Assembly: GCA_002376725.1 (NCBI GenBank) | Contig: DFOM01000016.1 | Span: 8,033 to 72,032, forward strand | Source: Cloacimonetes bacterium UBA3541 | GTDB lineage: Bacteria > Cloacimonadota > Cloacimonadia > Cloacimonadales > Cloacimonadaceae | Direction: 5' to 3' | DNA length: 64,000 nucleotides | Position numbers and translations under genes: made by a program | Notes under the pieces: model-generated | What the model saw: only the letters and a program-made list of their open reading frames with translations | What the model was told of the DNA's origin: nothing | The model's database searches: none | Shown: positions 9,174 to 17,922 of the stretch, piece after piece | Layout of the letters: each line of letters opens with the position of its first letter | Position numbering within the stretch: position 1 is the first letter of the stretch

Positions 9174-9818
9174 TTAGATTTCGCCTAACCGTTTGGATAG
9201 AATAAAATTAAGCACTCCCATAATAATAGCAATAGCCCAGATAATTACGATAAAATGAGGGGGTAAATCCTTTCTAAAAGTAGGCATAAAAGTGTAAAAA
9301 ATATGAGTTAAAAGCACCGGAAGAATGACAATAACATACTGAGCAAAACGCACTTGCTTCCATATGAAAGTAATTAATCCGGCAACGATTAAAGAAATAA
9401 TCATAGGACCAGGTGCAAAATAAAGTAGATAACCGCTATAAGTAAAGATACCTCTTCCACCTTTAAAATTATTGGTTATAGGAAGACAATGTCCAATCAA
9501 CATCGCCAGTCCATAAAGCAACATAACGCTTTTATCATAAAGGAATTCAGCACCTTCTATAACTCCAGAATAATTAAGCCAACGCATCAGGTATTCTATA
9601 ATAATTAAAAAGATGAAAGCCTTGAGAATATCCAGTAATCCCACGAGCACTCCTAGAGGACGACTCACATTAACAAAGATATTTTCTGTATCTGCCAAGC
9701 CTGTGCCAACCTTATAAATATTCAGAGAGCGGAAGTTTTTGGCAACTACTCGTGCGGTGGAAATGCAACCATAAAAATAGGCAATGATAATGATTAGAAT
9801 TAAAATCAGGTATATCAA
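9174..9818 (-). CDS. plsY: Glycerol-3-phosphate acyltransferase PlsY
   Basis: Acylates glycerol-3-phosphate from acyl-phosphate to start phospholipid synthesis; integral inner-membrane enzyme. The 214-residue protein keeps the PlsY layout: an N-terminal helix, then a motif VGTGLADTENIF in place of the usual GSGNxGATN, RPLGVLVGLLDILKAF, and the conserved GHCLPITNNFKGGRGI loop (GHxxPxxxxFKGGKG). The divergence of the first motif is noticeable. The start is TTG at 9818, overlapping the yggS stop (TTGA) and preceded by a strong GGAGG that is itself part of the yggS coding end, so translation is coupled. Confidence 0.85.
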   Translation of the reverse strand: MIYLILILIIIIAYFYGCISTARVVAKNFRSLNIYKVGTGLADTENIFVNVSRPLGVLVGLLDILKAFIFLIIIEYLMRWLNYSGVIEGAEFLYDKSVMLLYGLAMLIGHCLPITNNFKGGRGIFTYSGYLLYFAPGPMIISLIVAGLITFIWKQVRFAQYVIVILPVLLTHIFYTFMPTFRKDLPPHFIVIIWAIAIIMGVLNFILSKRLGEI

Positions 9819-10525
9819 TTTGATCCTCCATAATTTCTAGAACCAAAGATAATGGTGCCTAGACGTAGCATATTGGAACCTTCTTCCAGAGCTACCAGGT
9901 AATCTTCACTCATACCCATAGAAATGTATTTCATTTCAACCTCAGGTATTTTTTCATCTTCTATTTTTTCTTTTAATTTCCATAGTTTTCTAAAATAGGG
10001 ACGAGTGTTTTTCGGATCAGGGCTCAGCATTCCAATAGTCATTAATCCTTTAATATTAAGACAGGGCAAAGCAGCAATCTGCCAAATTATATCTATTGCA
10101 TTTTCAGGGTTAACTCCACTTTTAGTGGTTTCAGCAGTAGTATTAACCTGAATTAAAATATCCTGAGTGAGATTTTGTCTTCCCAGCGAACGATTAAGTT
10201 GTTGAGCTATATATAAACTATCTATAGATTGGATAAGCATTGGTTTTAATTTTAAAAGATTGTTTATTTTATTGGTTTGGAGATGACCAATAAAATGGAA
10301 TCCTTCATAAAGAACGGTTAAAAAGGGGATTTTGCGCAACGCTTCCTGCACCTTGTTTTCTCCGATATGGGAAATGCCATTTCGCAGAGCTTCCTCTATT
10401 ACTTCTACAGGATGAGTTTTCGTGACAGCTACAATGGTCAGGTCATCTTCGGGTCTGCCCAAAGAAATAAGTTTTGCCTTAGTCTGTTCTTTTATTTTCT
10501 TAATATTGTCCGCAATACTGGACAT
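9815..10525 (-). CDS. yggS: PLP homeostasis protein, YggS/PROSC family
   Basis: A pyridoxal-5'-phosphate-binding single-domain TIM-barrel protein involved in vitamin B6 and amino-acid homeostasis in the cytoplasm. The 236-residue length is normal. Landmarks are the PLP lysine in AVTKTHP (near residue 35), IGENKVQEA, HFIGHLQTNK, LIQVNTTAETTKSGV and SMGMSEDYLVALEEGSNMLRLGT. It is the first gene of a seven-gene operon ending in mnmE; the ATG at 10525 has an AAAGGAG site. A TTGACA box lies 58 nt upstream of the ATG. Confidence 0.94.
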   Translation of the reverse strand: MSSIADNIKKIKEQTKAKLISLGRPEDDLTIVAVTKTHPVEVIEEALRNGISHIGENKVQEALRKIPFLTVLYEGFHFIGHLQTNKINNLLKLKPMLIQSIDSLYIAQQLNRSLGRQNLTQDILIQVNTTAETTKSGVNPENAIDIIWQIAALPCLNIKGLMTIGMLSPDPKNTRPYFRKLWKLKEKIEDEKIPEVEMKYISMGMSEDYLVALEEGSNMLRLGTIIFGSRNYGGSN

Positions 10526-10561
10526 TCAAGCTCCTTTTATCATATGTTTATTGAAAAATCT

Positions 10562-10588
10562 TTTTTAATCATTATCAGTAATTGTCAA
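10562..10588 (-). promoter_or_regulatory. Candidate promoter of the yggS-mnmE operon (TTGACA-N15-TAAAAA)
   Basis: Minus-strand TTGACA (10588-10583) is followed 15 nt later by TAAAAA (10567-10562), ending 37 nt before the yggS ATG. It shares the short-spacer layout seen before other operons here. Farther upstream, TATTTACT (10603-10610) and AGTAAATA (10654-10661) form a perfect 8-bp inverted repeat with a 43-nt centre, which may belong to the end of the thioesterase transcript. Confidence 0.45.
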
Positions 10589-10677
10589 GCATAATTTACT
10601 TTTATTTACTATCATACAAGCTTTTACCGATAATACAGTACCGGCTAAAGTGAAGTAAATAGTTTTAATAAAAGTAA

Positions 10678-11091
10678 TTAAGATGAAGCTTTAGATTCTT
10701 GATAGAGATGGAAAACCTCAAAAACCTCTACTGGTAAACGTTGAGCTTTCCCTTCACAGGCAAAAACGCCTAGCATCTGTGCTTCAAAACAAAGCTGTCC
10801 GCTAGAATCATATATCTGTTGAATCCAATGTTGTTTTATCCTGTTTATTTCATCAAACCAGCTTTTAATAGTGATCAAATCTTCATGCTGGATAGCTCTT
10901 TTATAATCCAAAGTGAAATTTCGGATAAGAATCTGCAGATTGAGTTCTTTCATTCTTTTAATAGACATTCCCATTTTTATCATAGCTTCCACTCTAGCAG
11001 CTTCCAGTAATTGAAGATAATTAGCATTGTTGAGATGTCCATATACATCACATTCGTAGCCATATATTCTTTTCTGGAATTCAAATATCAT
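10678..11091 (-). CDS. Acyl-CoA thioesterase, YbgC/4HBT hot-dog family
   Basis: Single hot-dog-fold enzyme of 137 residues that hydrolyses acyl-CoA thioesters. The catalytic segment ECDVYGHLNNANYLQLLEAAR near residues 13-33 is the 4-hydroxybenzoyl-CoA-thioesterase signature (Asp followed by GHLNN). It is transcribed alone, divergently from the YfhO-like gene. The substrate is not predictable: this family ranges from short-chain to aromatic acyl-CoAs. Confidence 0.85.
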   Translation of the reverse strand: MIFEFQKRIYGYECDVYGHLNNANYLQLLEAARVEAMIKMGMSIKRMKELNLQILIRNFTLDYKRAIQHEDLITIKSWFDEINRIKQHWIQQIYDSSGQLCFEAQMLGVFACEGKAQRLPVEVFEVFHLYQESKASS

Positions 11092-11191
11092 AGTGCAACT
11101 CCGTTTTCTTAATAACCTCGCTGCAATTTATTCTTGACCAATAAAAGCAGCGTAATTCATAGGTAATAACAATATCTGATATGAGGATTAT

Positions 11192-13795
11192 ATGTCTAAG
11201 AAAAATGTCAATCCTAAAATTTCCCCCAGTGGGAAACAAGATAAGCAAAAGATGTTATCTCAGAAAGAAGTAAAGAAAAAACTACGGGGGAAAGTCAAAC
11301 CTTCTAACGAGATGGTTCCAATAATTGAACCTGGGAAAACTCTATCTCAAAAGAGCTGGCTTCCCTGGGTCTTAATGATTTTTCTATTTGTGTTTGTATG
11401 TTTGCTCTATTTTCCAGTGGCTTTTCAGCATATGGTTCCTCCATCCTCGGATACTGCTCAATGGGAAGGCGCTGCACATCAGATCATTGAGTATAATAAG
11501 ACTCATAAAGATCCAGCTTTATGGACGCAGAGTATGTTTTCTGGTATGCCTTCTTATATGATATCTTTTCCTAATCGCTATCCTTTTTTGGAAAACATCA
11601 CTAAGCTAACAGATAAGGTTATCAATTGGAGGATATTCCTGTTATTTGTAGGAGCTCTGGGGATATTTTTGTTACTTCGTCATCTCAAGTTAGATATCTG
11701 GGCTTGTTTTTTAGGAGCAGTTGCATTTATGTTTTCCTGTCACTGGATGGGGTTATTAGAGATAGGACACAATACCAAGTTCCGTGCCATAATGTATATC
11801 CCTTGGGTCATCTGGGCTTTACTTTATTTAAAGGAAAAACCAGGATTACTTGGACTTGGTTTCCTTAGCACCACCTTGATAATGCAATTGAGAGAGAATC
11901 ATCCTCAAATTAGCTACTATCTCTATCTATTTGTAGGATTGTACTGGATTTGGCAATTAATTGTAAGTATCAAAGAGAAAAATTTAAAAAAATTCTGGCA
12001 GTTTACTGGATTATTGGTACTGGCTTTTCTGATAACAGTCTTGGCAGTAATGAATCCTTATTTGAGTACCTGGGAATATAGTAAATATACCTCTCGTGGC
12101 AGTGCCGGTGGTTTAGAAATCAGCTATGCTCAACAATGGAGTTTTCATCCTCTGGAAATCATTACCTTGATTATTCCTAATTTCTTTGGAGGTGTAAGTC
12201 CTGATTACTGGGGCTATATGCCTTTCACTCAGACTTATAACTATTTTGGAATAGTAGTTCTTGCTTTGGCAATAATAGCTTTATGCGGGAAAAAACATCG
12301 TCGGACAGCCACTTTTCTGGGAATCTGCTCTTTAATCTTTTTGATTATGTCCTTTGGTAGTGCTACACCACATCTTTCTAATCTATTTTTCAAATATCTT
12401 CCTTATTTCAATAAATTCCGAGTGCCCTCTATGATTTTGATAATGGTTCAGATCCTGGCAGTAGTTATGGCAGGATTGGGCTTGGACACTCTTTTTAGTT
12501 TAACGGAAGAAGAAAGAAAGAAATGGAGTAAAGGACTTTTCAAGGCTTTCTGGATTTGTGGGATAATCTTTATGGTTTGGTTGATTTTAGCTAAACCTAT
12601 TTTTGGAGGGTTGTCTTTTGCTAGTGCCCAGGAAAAGCAACAACTAGCACAATATAATATGACAGAAATTCCAGCAGATATTCGTGCTACTCGTCTTAAT
12701 ATGTTATATACCAGCGGTATATTAAGTCTTCTATTGTTAACAATTAGTATCGGACTGGCATATCTATATAGTGTGAAGAAATTGCCTCAACTAGTCTTTG
12801 CAATTCTGTTGGCTGCAATCGTCTTTATTGATCTGTATACCTATACCGGTAAGTTTCTCAAGAAGGATATTCTTCAACCTGTTCAGGAATATAAGGAACG
12901 CTTTGCATCCCAGGATTATGATGAATATCTATTAGCTGATAAAAGTAATTATAGAATTTACCCTGTAGATAACAATATAATAAGTAACGCTCGTTTGCCT
13001 AAGACTACAGGAGAATGGGCATATTATCATCAAATAGTTACAGGTTATTCTGCCGCAAAGCTTTCTCGTTATGATGCGTTATTGAACTATATGCAGGATA
13101 GTGTAAAAGGACCTGGAGAATGGCGTGATTATCTCATTGGAATATTTAGTCCTGAACAAGGAGAAATTCCACGAGAAAGACCTACTAATATAATGGATAT
13201 GCTATCAGTAAAATATCTATTGCATCCAGAACACCTTCCGTATGATTCATTATTGACCAATATTCATCCAGTATTTGATGGAAGCGATAATGTGATAGTA
13301 TATAAAAATAATAGAACTTTACCTCGTGCTTGGTTCGTTGATTCAGTGCAGAAAGTTGCTCCAGCCGATTCTATTTTACCGCTTTTGCGGAAAGAAACTT
13401 TTAATCCGCGTCATCTAGCTTATATAGAAACAGATATAAAAGATGTGCAAGCTCCTGATTCCAGTAAAGTAGTTCAGACGGTTAATGAATTGCATAATCT
13501 TGCCTATGATGTATATACTGATAAACCTTCCTTCCTAGTCTTAAGCGAAGTATATTATCCAGCCGGATGGAAAGCAAAGTTAGATGGGAAAGAAATCCCC
13601 ATTCATCCTACTAATTATGTTCTTCGTGGAGTACAGATTCCAGCTGGTCAGCATAAACTGGAACTGGTCTTTGCACCAAAATCCTATACTCTTAGTATTC
13701 GTATGAGTTTGATTGGATTACTTGTTAGTTTATTGACTTTGATTGGTGGTTTAATCTGGAATTACAGAAGAATTAATAAAGTTAAAGAAGGTTAA
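11192..13795 (+). CDS. YfhO-family polytopic membrane protein
   Basis: A large 867-residue membrane protein. A Lys-rich cytoplasmic N-terminus of about 55 residues is followed by a first helix (about 57-77), the exterior loop with SSDTAQWEG typical of this family, then roughly eleven more helices to about residue 560, a soluble extracytoplasmic domain of about 250 residues, and a final helix near 840-860. This matches YfhO (PF09586), related to GT-C glycosyltransferases; in Firmicutes YfhO affects lipoteichoic-acid glycosylation. The activity here is unknown. GAGGA precedes the ATG. mtnA follows after 23 bp, probably in one transcript, although the functions look unrelated. Confidence 0.8.
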   Translation: MSKKNVNPKISPSGKQDKQKMLSQKEVKKKLRGKVKPSNEMVPIIEPGKTLSQKSWLPWVLMIFLFVFVCLLYFPVAFQHMVPPSSDTAQWEGAAHQIIEYNKTHKDPALWTQSMFSGMPSYMISFPNRYPFLENITKLTDKVINWRIFLLFVGALGIFLLLRHLKLDIWACFLGAVAFMFSCHWMGLLEIGHNTKFRAIMYIPWVIWALLYLKEKPGLLGLGFLSTTLIMQLRENHPQISYYLYLFVGLYWIWQLIVSIKEKNLKKFWQFTGLLVLAFLITVLAVMNPYLSTWEYSKYTSRGSAGGLEISYAQQWSFHPLEIITLIIPNFFGGVSPDYWGYMPFTQTYNYFGIVVLALAIIALCGKKHRRTATFLGICSLIFLIMSFGSATPHLSNLFFKYLPYFNKFRVPSMILIMVQILAVVMAGLGLDTLFSLTEEERKKWSKGLFKAFWICGIIFMVWLILAKPIFGGLSFASAQEKQQLAQYNMTEIPADIRATRLNMLYTSGILSLLLLTISIGLAYLYSVKKLPQLVFAILLAAIVFIDLYTYTGKFLKKDILQPVQEYKERFASQDYDEYLLADKSNYRIYPVDNNIISNARLPKTTGEWAYYHQIVTGYSAAKLSRYDALLNYMQDSVKGPGEWRDYLIGIFSPEQGEIPRERPTNIMDMLSVKYLLHPEHLPYDSLLTNIHPVFDGSDNVIVYKNNRTLPRAWFVDSVQKVAPADSILPLLRKETFNPRHLAYIETDIKDVQAPDSSKVVQTVNELHNLAYDVYTDKPSFLVLSEVYYPAGWKAKLDGKEIPIHPTNYVLRGVQIPAGQHKLELVFAPKSYTLSIRMSLIGLLVSLLTLIGGLIWNYRRINKVKEG

Positions 13796-13818
13796 ATTAA
13801 TACTGATAATAAACTGAT

Positions 13819-14862
13819 ATGATAATAAACCAAAAAGAATATAAAAGCGTGTGGTGGGAACATAATCGTCTGTATGCGATTGACCAGAATAAGCTTCCTT
13901 GGGAACTGTCCCTAGTAGAATTCAAAGATTACAGACAAGTGGCTCAAGCTATAAAGGATATGACAGTTAGGGGAGCTCCAGCAATTGGAACAGCAGCTGC
14001 TTATGCTATGGCATTAGCTGCACAAGTTGCTTCTGAAGATAGATTTCGTGCAGAATTAAGGGAGGCAAGAAAATATCTTATTGAAACTCGTCCTACTGCA
14101 GTAGATTTACTTAATGGTATAAATTATGTCTATGAGCAGACGATAAAGTTTATTCCAGATATTAAGCATTGTCGTCAAGTTGCCATACTAGCAGCGCAGG
14201 AATTTGCTAGACATAGTGAAGAGGATTGTCGTGCGCTAGGAGAAGTAGGCAGTGAAATTATACCTGATAAGGCACGAATTCTTACTCATTGTAATGCAGG
14301 TGCTTTAGCTACGGTGGATTGGGGCACAGCTCTTTCTGCTATAAGATTTGCTCATCGTCAAGGTAAAGATATTTTTGTTTATGTTAGCGAAACTCGTCCT
14401 CGTTTTCAAGGTGCACTCCTGACAGCATTTGAATTGGAACAGGAAGGCATTCCTCATTCCATCATTCCCGATAGTGCTTGTGGATTTTATTTTTGGAAAA
14501 AGGAAATTGATTTAGTTATTACAGGTGCAGATCGTATCTGCTTAAATGGAGATGTAGCAAATAAGATTGGCACTTATGTAAAAGCAGTCTTGGCACGATA
14601 TCATAAAGTTCCCTTTTATGTGGCTGCTCCACTTTCTACTTTTGACTTATGTTGCAGTCACGGAAGAGATATACCCATTGAATATCGCAGTGAAGAGGAA
14701 GTAAAACAATTTGCTGGTAACCCTACAGCCAATCCTACTTCCCCAGCTCTTAATCCTGCTTTTGATATCACTCCGGCTAAACTTATAACGGGAATTATCA
14801 CTCCCCGAGGCATTTTTCCTGCTTCTGAGGCAGCTCAAAAGGTACAAAATAATTATGAATAA
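13819..14862 (+). CDS. mtnA: S-methyl-5-thioribose-1-phosphate isomerase
   Basis: Converts 5-methylthioribose-1-phosphate to methylthioribulose-1-phosphate in methionine/MTA salvage; cytoplasmic. At 347 residues it has the normal length. Diagnostic segments are TVRGAPAIGTAAAYA, LTHCNAGALATVDWGTAL (with the catalytic Cys), YVSETRPRFQGALLTAFEL, and ITGADRICLNGDVANKIGT (with the catalytic Asp), which together distinguish MtnA from eIF2B alpha. No clear Shine-Dalgarno precedes the ATG. It overlaps the next gene by 8 bp, and the pairing with an MTA deaminase fits a salvage branch that starts with deamination. Confidence 0.95.
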   Translation: MIINQKEYKSVWWEHNRLYAIDQNKLPWELSLVEFKDYRQVAQAIKDMTVRGAPAIGTAAAYAMALAAQVASEDRFRAELREARKYLIETRPTAVDLLNGINYVYEQTIKFIPDIKHCRQVAILAAQEFARHSEEDCRALGEVGSEIIPDKARILTHCNAGALATVDWGTALSAIRFAHRQGKDIFVYVSETRPRFQGALLTAFELEQEGIPHSIIPDSACGFYFWKKEIDLVITGADRICLNGDVANKIGTYVKAVLARYHKVPFYVAAPLSTFDLCCSHGRDIPIEYRSEEEVKQFAGNPTANPTSPALNPAFDITPAKLITGIITPRGIFPASEAAQKVQNNYE

Positions 14863-16177
14863 AGAGATTGATTTACTCATAAAAGGTGGCATTATCCTCT
14901 GTATGGATAATGAGATGCAGAATCTAGAAAACTATCAGATTGCCATTGATAATGGTCGCATTATTGATATCTGTCCCACTGAAAGTAAAGATTACATTGC
15001 TCGTAAGATTCTGGATGCTTCTGATTGCATTATTATGCCAGGTCTAATTAATGCCCATACTCATCTTCCAATGACTTATTTTCGCGGTTTAGCGGATGAC
15101 CTTCCACTGGAAATTTGGTTAAACAACTATATTTGGCCATTGGAAGCAAAAATACTGAATAGAAAGTTCATCTACAATGCTTCTCTTCATGGAGCAGCAG
15201 AAATGCTGAAAAATGGCATAACTCAGATACACGATATGTATTTTGATATGCCAGCAATAGCTGATGCCTGTACAAAAGTCGGTTTACGTGCTATTATTGG
15301 AGAAGCATTCTTGGATAGTAATACCAGCTCTCCGGAAAAGCTTCCTGAACTCGGTAACAAGATGCTACAAATGAGACAGCGCTACAAAGATAATCCTTTG
15401 GTGGATTTTAATCTTGCTCCGCATTCAATTTATGGCTGTAGCCGTAAAACACTGGAGAAATGTGCTCAAATAGCAGAAGAAACAGGAATATTACTACATA
15501 TGCATCTTTCTGAAACAAAGTCGGAAGTGGAACAGTGTGTTCAGGATTATGGTCTGAAACCAGTTTTTTATCTTAAAGATATAGGCATCCTTGATTTACC
15601 CGCAGTTTATGCTCATGGAGTCTGGATGGATGAAGAAGAGATAGAGTTGCTCTCAGAGGTTCCTGCTTCTATTGCTATCTGCACGGAAAGTAATCTCAAA
15701 CTTGCCTCTGGTATTCTACCCCTGGCAACTTATAAAAAGTATGGAGTAAATCTTTGCTTTGCCACAGATGGAGTAGCTTCTAATAATAATCTGGATATCC
15801 TATCAGAAATGGATGTTACAGCTAAATTGCATAAGGTGATGAATAAAGATCCCGCTTTTCTTCCAGCAGTGGATATAGTTAAGATGGCAACTTGTGATGC
15901 AGCTAAAGCTCTTGGTATTTCGAGGAAACGAGGTTCTTTGGAAGTAGGTAAAGATGCAGATATATGTATTCTCAATCTTTCAGAATTGGAAAGCCAACCT
16001 CTCTATAATCCTTATTCTCACATTGTCTATGCAATGACTTCAAGGAATGTGCGTGATGTTATTGTTAATGGTAAAATAATGTTGGAAAATGGAAGGCTTA
16101 CTCAGGTAGATGAATCTGCTCTGATAGCTTCCGCTAAAGAACAAAAAGAATATATCCTAAAGCAATTGTCAAAGTGA
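14855..16177 (+). CDS. mtaD: 5-methylthioadenosine/S-adenosylhomocysteine deaminase
   Basis: A zinc-dependent amidohydrolase (440 residues) expected to deaminate 5'-methylthioadenosine and/or S-adenosylhomocysteine to the inosyl forms. Motifs: metal-binding NAHTHLPMTYFRGLADD (near residue 65), HMHLSETKSE (near 210), YAHGVWMDEEE (near 250) and FATDGVASNNNLDILSEM (near 300). The order and wording are those of the MtaD/TrzA group. It overlaps mtnA (8 bp) and smpB (4 bp, GTGA). With mtnA it suggests MTA salvage through methylthioinosine; the phosphorylase needed between them is not in this window. A guanine- or other nucleoside-deaminase activity is less likely. Confidence 0.88.
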   Translation: MNKEIDLLIKGGIILCMDNEMQNLENYQIAIDNGRIIDICPTESKDYIARKILDASDCIIMPGLINAHTHLPMTYFRGLADDLPLEIWLNNYIWPLEAKILNRKFIYNASLHGAAEMLKNGITQIHDMYFDMPAIADACTKVGLRAIIGEAFLDSNTSSPEKLPELGNKMLQMRQRYKDNPLVDFNLAPHSIYGCSRKTLEKCAQIAEETGILLHMHLSETKSEVEQCVQDYGLKPVFYLKDIGILDLPAVYAHGVWMDEEEIELLSEVPASIAICTESNLKLASGILPLATYKKYGVNLCFATDGVASNNNLDILSEMDVTAKLHKVMNKDPAFLPAVDIVKMATCDAAKALGISRKRGSLEVGKDADICILNLSELESQPLYNPYSHIVYAMTSRNVRDVIVNGKIMLENGRLTQVDESALIASAKEQKEYILKQLSK

Positions 16178-16605
16178 AATCAATAAAAAATAGACGAGCT
16201 GAACATGATTATTTTATCCTGCAAAAAATAGAAGCAGGTATTGTCTTAACTGGTAGCGAAATAAAATCTATTCGGGCAGGTAATGTTAATTTTAGAGATA
16301 GTTATGCTAAAATTGAAGATGGGGAATGCTGGTTATTCAATCTCCATATCAGTCCCTGGGAAAAATCTGCCCATTTTGTACCTAACCCTAATCGTAAACG
16401 CAAGTTATTACTTCATAAAAGAGAAATAATCCGTTTAAAATCCAAGGTAGAAGAACAGGGTATGACCTTAATTCCTCTGGAACTCAAAATTAATGAAAAA
16501 GGGCTTTGTAAAGTCATTCTAGCTTTAGCAAAAGGGAAAAAGATATACGATAAGCGTGAATCACTTCGTAAGGAAGCAATTGAAAGAGATAAAGAAAGGG
16601 GATAA
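16174..16605 (+). CDS. smpB: SsrA-binding protein SmpB
   Basis: Binds tmRNA and brings it to stalled ribosomes for trans-translation. The 143-residue product begins KSIKNRRAEHDYF and contains GIVLTGSEIKSIRAGNVNFRDSY-type core residues, NPNRKRKLLLHKREI and the basic C-terminal KGKKIYDKRE. The start is GTG at 16174, overlapping the stop of the upstream deaminase gene. tmRNA itself is not seen in the window. Confidence 0.95.
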   Translation: MKSIKNRRAEHDYFILQKIEAGIVLTGSEIKSIRAGNVNFRDSYAKIEDGECWLFNLHISPWEKSAHFVPNPNRKRKLLLHKREIIRLKSKVEEQGMTLIPLELKINEKGLCKVILALAKGKKIYDKRESLRKEAIERDKERG

Positions 16606-17061
16606 ATATTTTAGCTTTTATCATAATTATTTGCCTGAGATATTCTTTAAATAATGAAATTAGTTAATAATGCCGTATAGTAGTTTTACCTTGATTTTTC
16701 ACAATACAAAAGGGCACCAATCTATAATAAAGTCATTGTTGGATAAATGTCTAAAATGTTTGATAAATGACCGATAAATATTTAAGATGCAAAGAAGAAG
16801 TGGATATTAATAATTTTTATTTTATTCACTTTTTACTTACTAACGGAGTAATGAAATTGAATAGAGATAGAGTTATTCTTATCATACAGCCTATGTAGTT
16901 GAAAACTTTATCCTTCTTAAAGGAAATTAATAAGAGGGTTATTTTTTAACTTCACTAATGATAAAATAATAACTTTTTCATTGACTGAATGTATAAAAAT
17001 AAGGTAAATGAATTTATAAATTATAAGATAATCAGCAGAAATGATTTTGGGAGAAGAAAAG
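16606..17061. other. AT-rich intergenic region before the R-M pair
   Basis: About 450 bp without a credible gene. It holds closely spaced copies of GATAAATG at 16742-16749 and 16762-16769, plus GATAAATA at 16773-16780, and a TTGACT at 16981-16986 with no convincing -10 partner. The repeats could bind a controller of the restriction-modification genes; no C-protein gene is evident. It may also mark the left end of an acquired segment. Confidence 0.45.
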
Positions 17062-17922
17062 ATGTCCTATCATAAGCTTATCATTGGCAATTCAATGAGT
17101 ATGCAAGAAATAGAGGATGAGAGTGTTCATTTAATGCTCACTTCTCCACCTTATTTTAATGCACCTTTTGATTATAAAGACCTTTATCATAATTATGACC
17201 AGTATTTGAATGTTTTACAATGTGTTGCAAAAGAAGCATACAGGGTTTTAGAAAATGGGCGTATAGTAGTATTAAATATAGATGATATGCTAATTAATGG
17301 TGATAAATTTCCAATTGTAGCTGATGCCACAAAAATATTTGTAGATGCAGGTTTTAGATATCGTGATAGGATTATCTGGAAAAAACCAGATGGATATCTA
17401 AGAATAAGTAGAAGAAGTGGTGTTATACTACAAAATCCTTACCCAATGTATTTTTATCCAGACAATCTACTGGAAAGTATTATAATTTTTCAAAAAGGCA
17501 GATTTGATTATAAGTCTATACCGAAAGAAGTGAGAGAAGCTTCCAAAATAGATATAAAGGAATTTTCGGATAATAAATGGTATATGACCATCTGGGAGAT
17601 GACTAATGTTTTACCTAATTCCGAATTGGAAAAGGATATTGCTGCATTTCCTGAAGAGTTACCTTACCGGATTATAAAACTATTTTCCTATGTTGGAGAA
17701 ACAATATTAGACCCTTTTGTTGGTAGTGGTACTACTATGAAAGTGGCAAGAAATCTAAATAGAAATAGCATTGGTATTGAAGTTAAAGAAAGCCTTATAC
17801 CTATAATAAAAAAGAAAATGGGATTTGATGAACAGATGAGTTTTTTAGATAAAGATGATAAACTGGAAATTATTATAAGAGATGATAAAAATGAATATAA
17901 CTGCCAAAATCAATGGAATTAA
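17062..17922 (+). CDS. Type II DNA methyltransferase, beta class (probably N4-cytosine)
   Basis: Methylates a specific DNA sequence to protect it from the partner nuclease. The product has 286 residues if started at 17062, where ATG has a GGGAG site 8 nt upstream; an in-frame ATG at 17041 has none. The catalytic motif TSPPYFN (near residue 27) precedes the S-adenosylmethionine motif DPFVGSGTT (near residue 213), the beta-class order. The SPPY form is usual for N4-cytosine enzymes, though some N6-adenine enzymes share it. The downstream gene overlaps its end by 41 bp. Base composition is more AT-rich than the flanking smpB and peptidase genes, suggesting transfer. Confidence 0.88.
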   Translation: MSYHKLIIGNSMSMQEIEDESVHLMLTSPPYFNAPFDYKDLYHNYDQYLNVLQCVAKEAYRVLENGRIVVLNIDDMLINGDKFPIVADATKIFVDAGFRYRDRIIWKKPDGYLRISRRSGVILQNPYPMYFYPDNLLESIIIFQKGRFDYKSIPKEVREASKIDIKEFSDNKWYMTIWEMTNVLPNSELEKDIAAFPEELPYRIIKLFSYVGETILDPFVGSGTTMKVARNLNRNSIGIEVKESLIPIIKKKMGFDEQMSFLDKDDKLEIIIRDDKNEYNCQNQWN

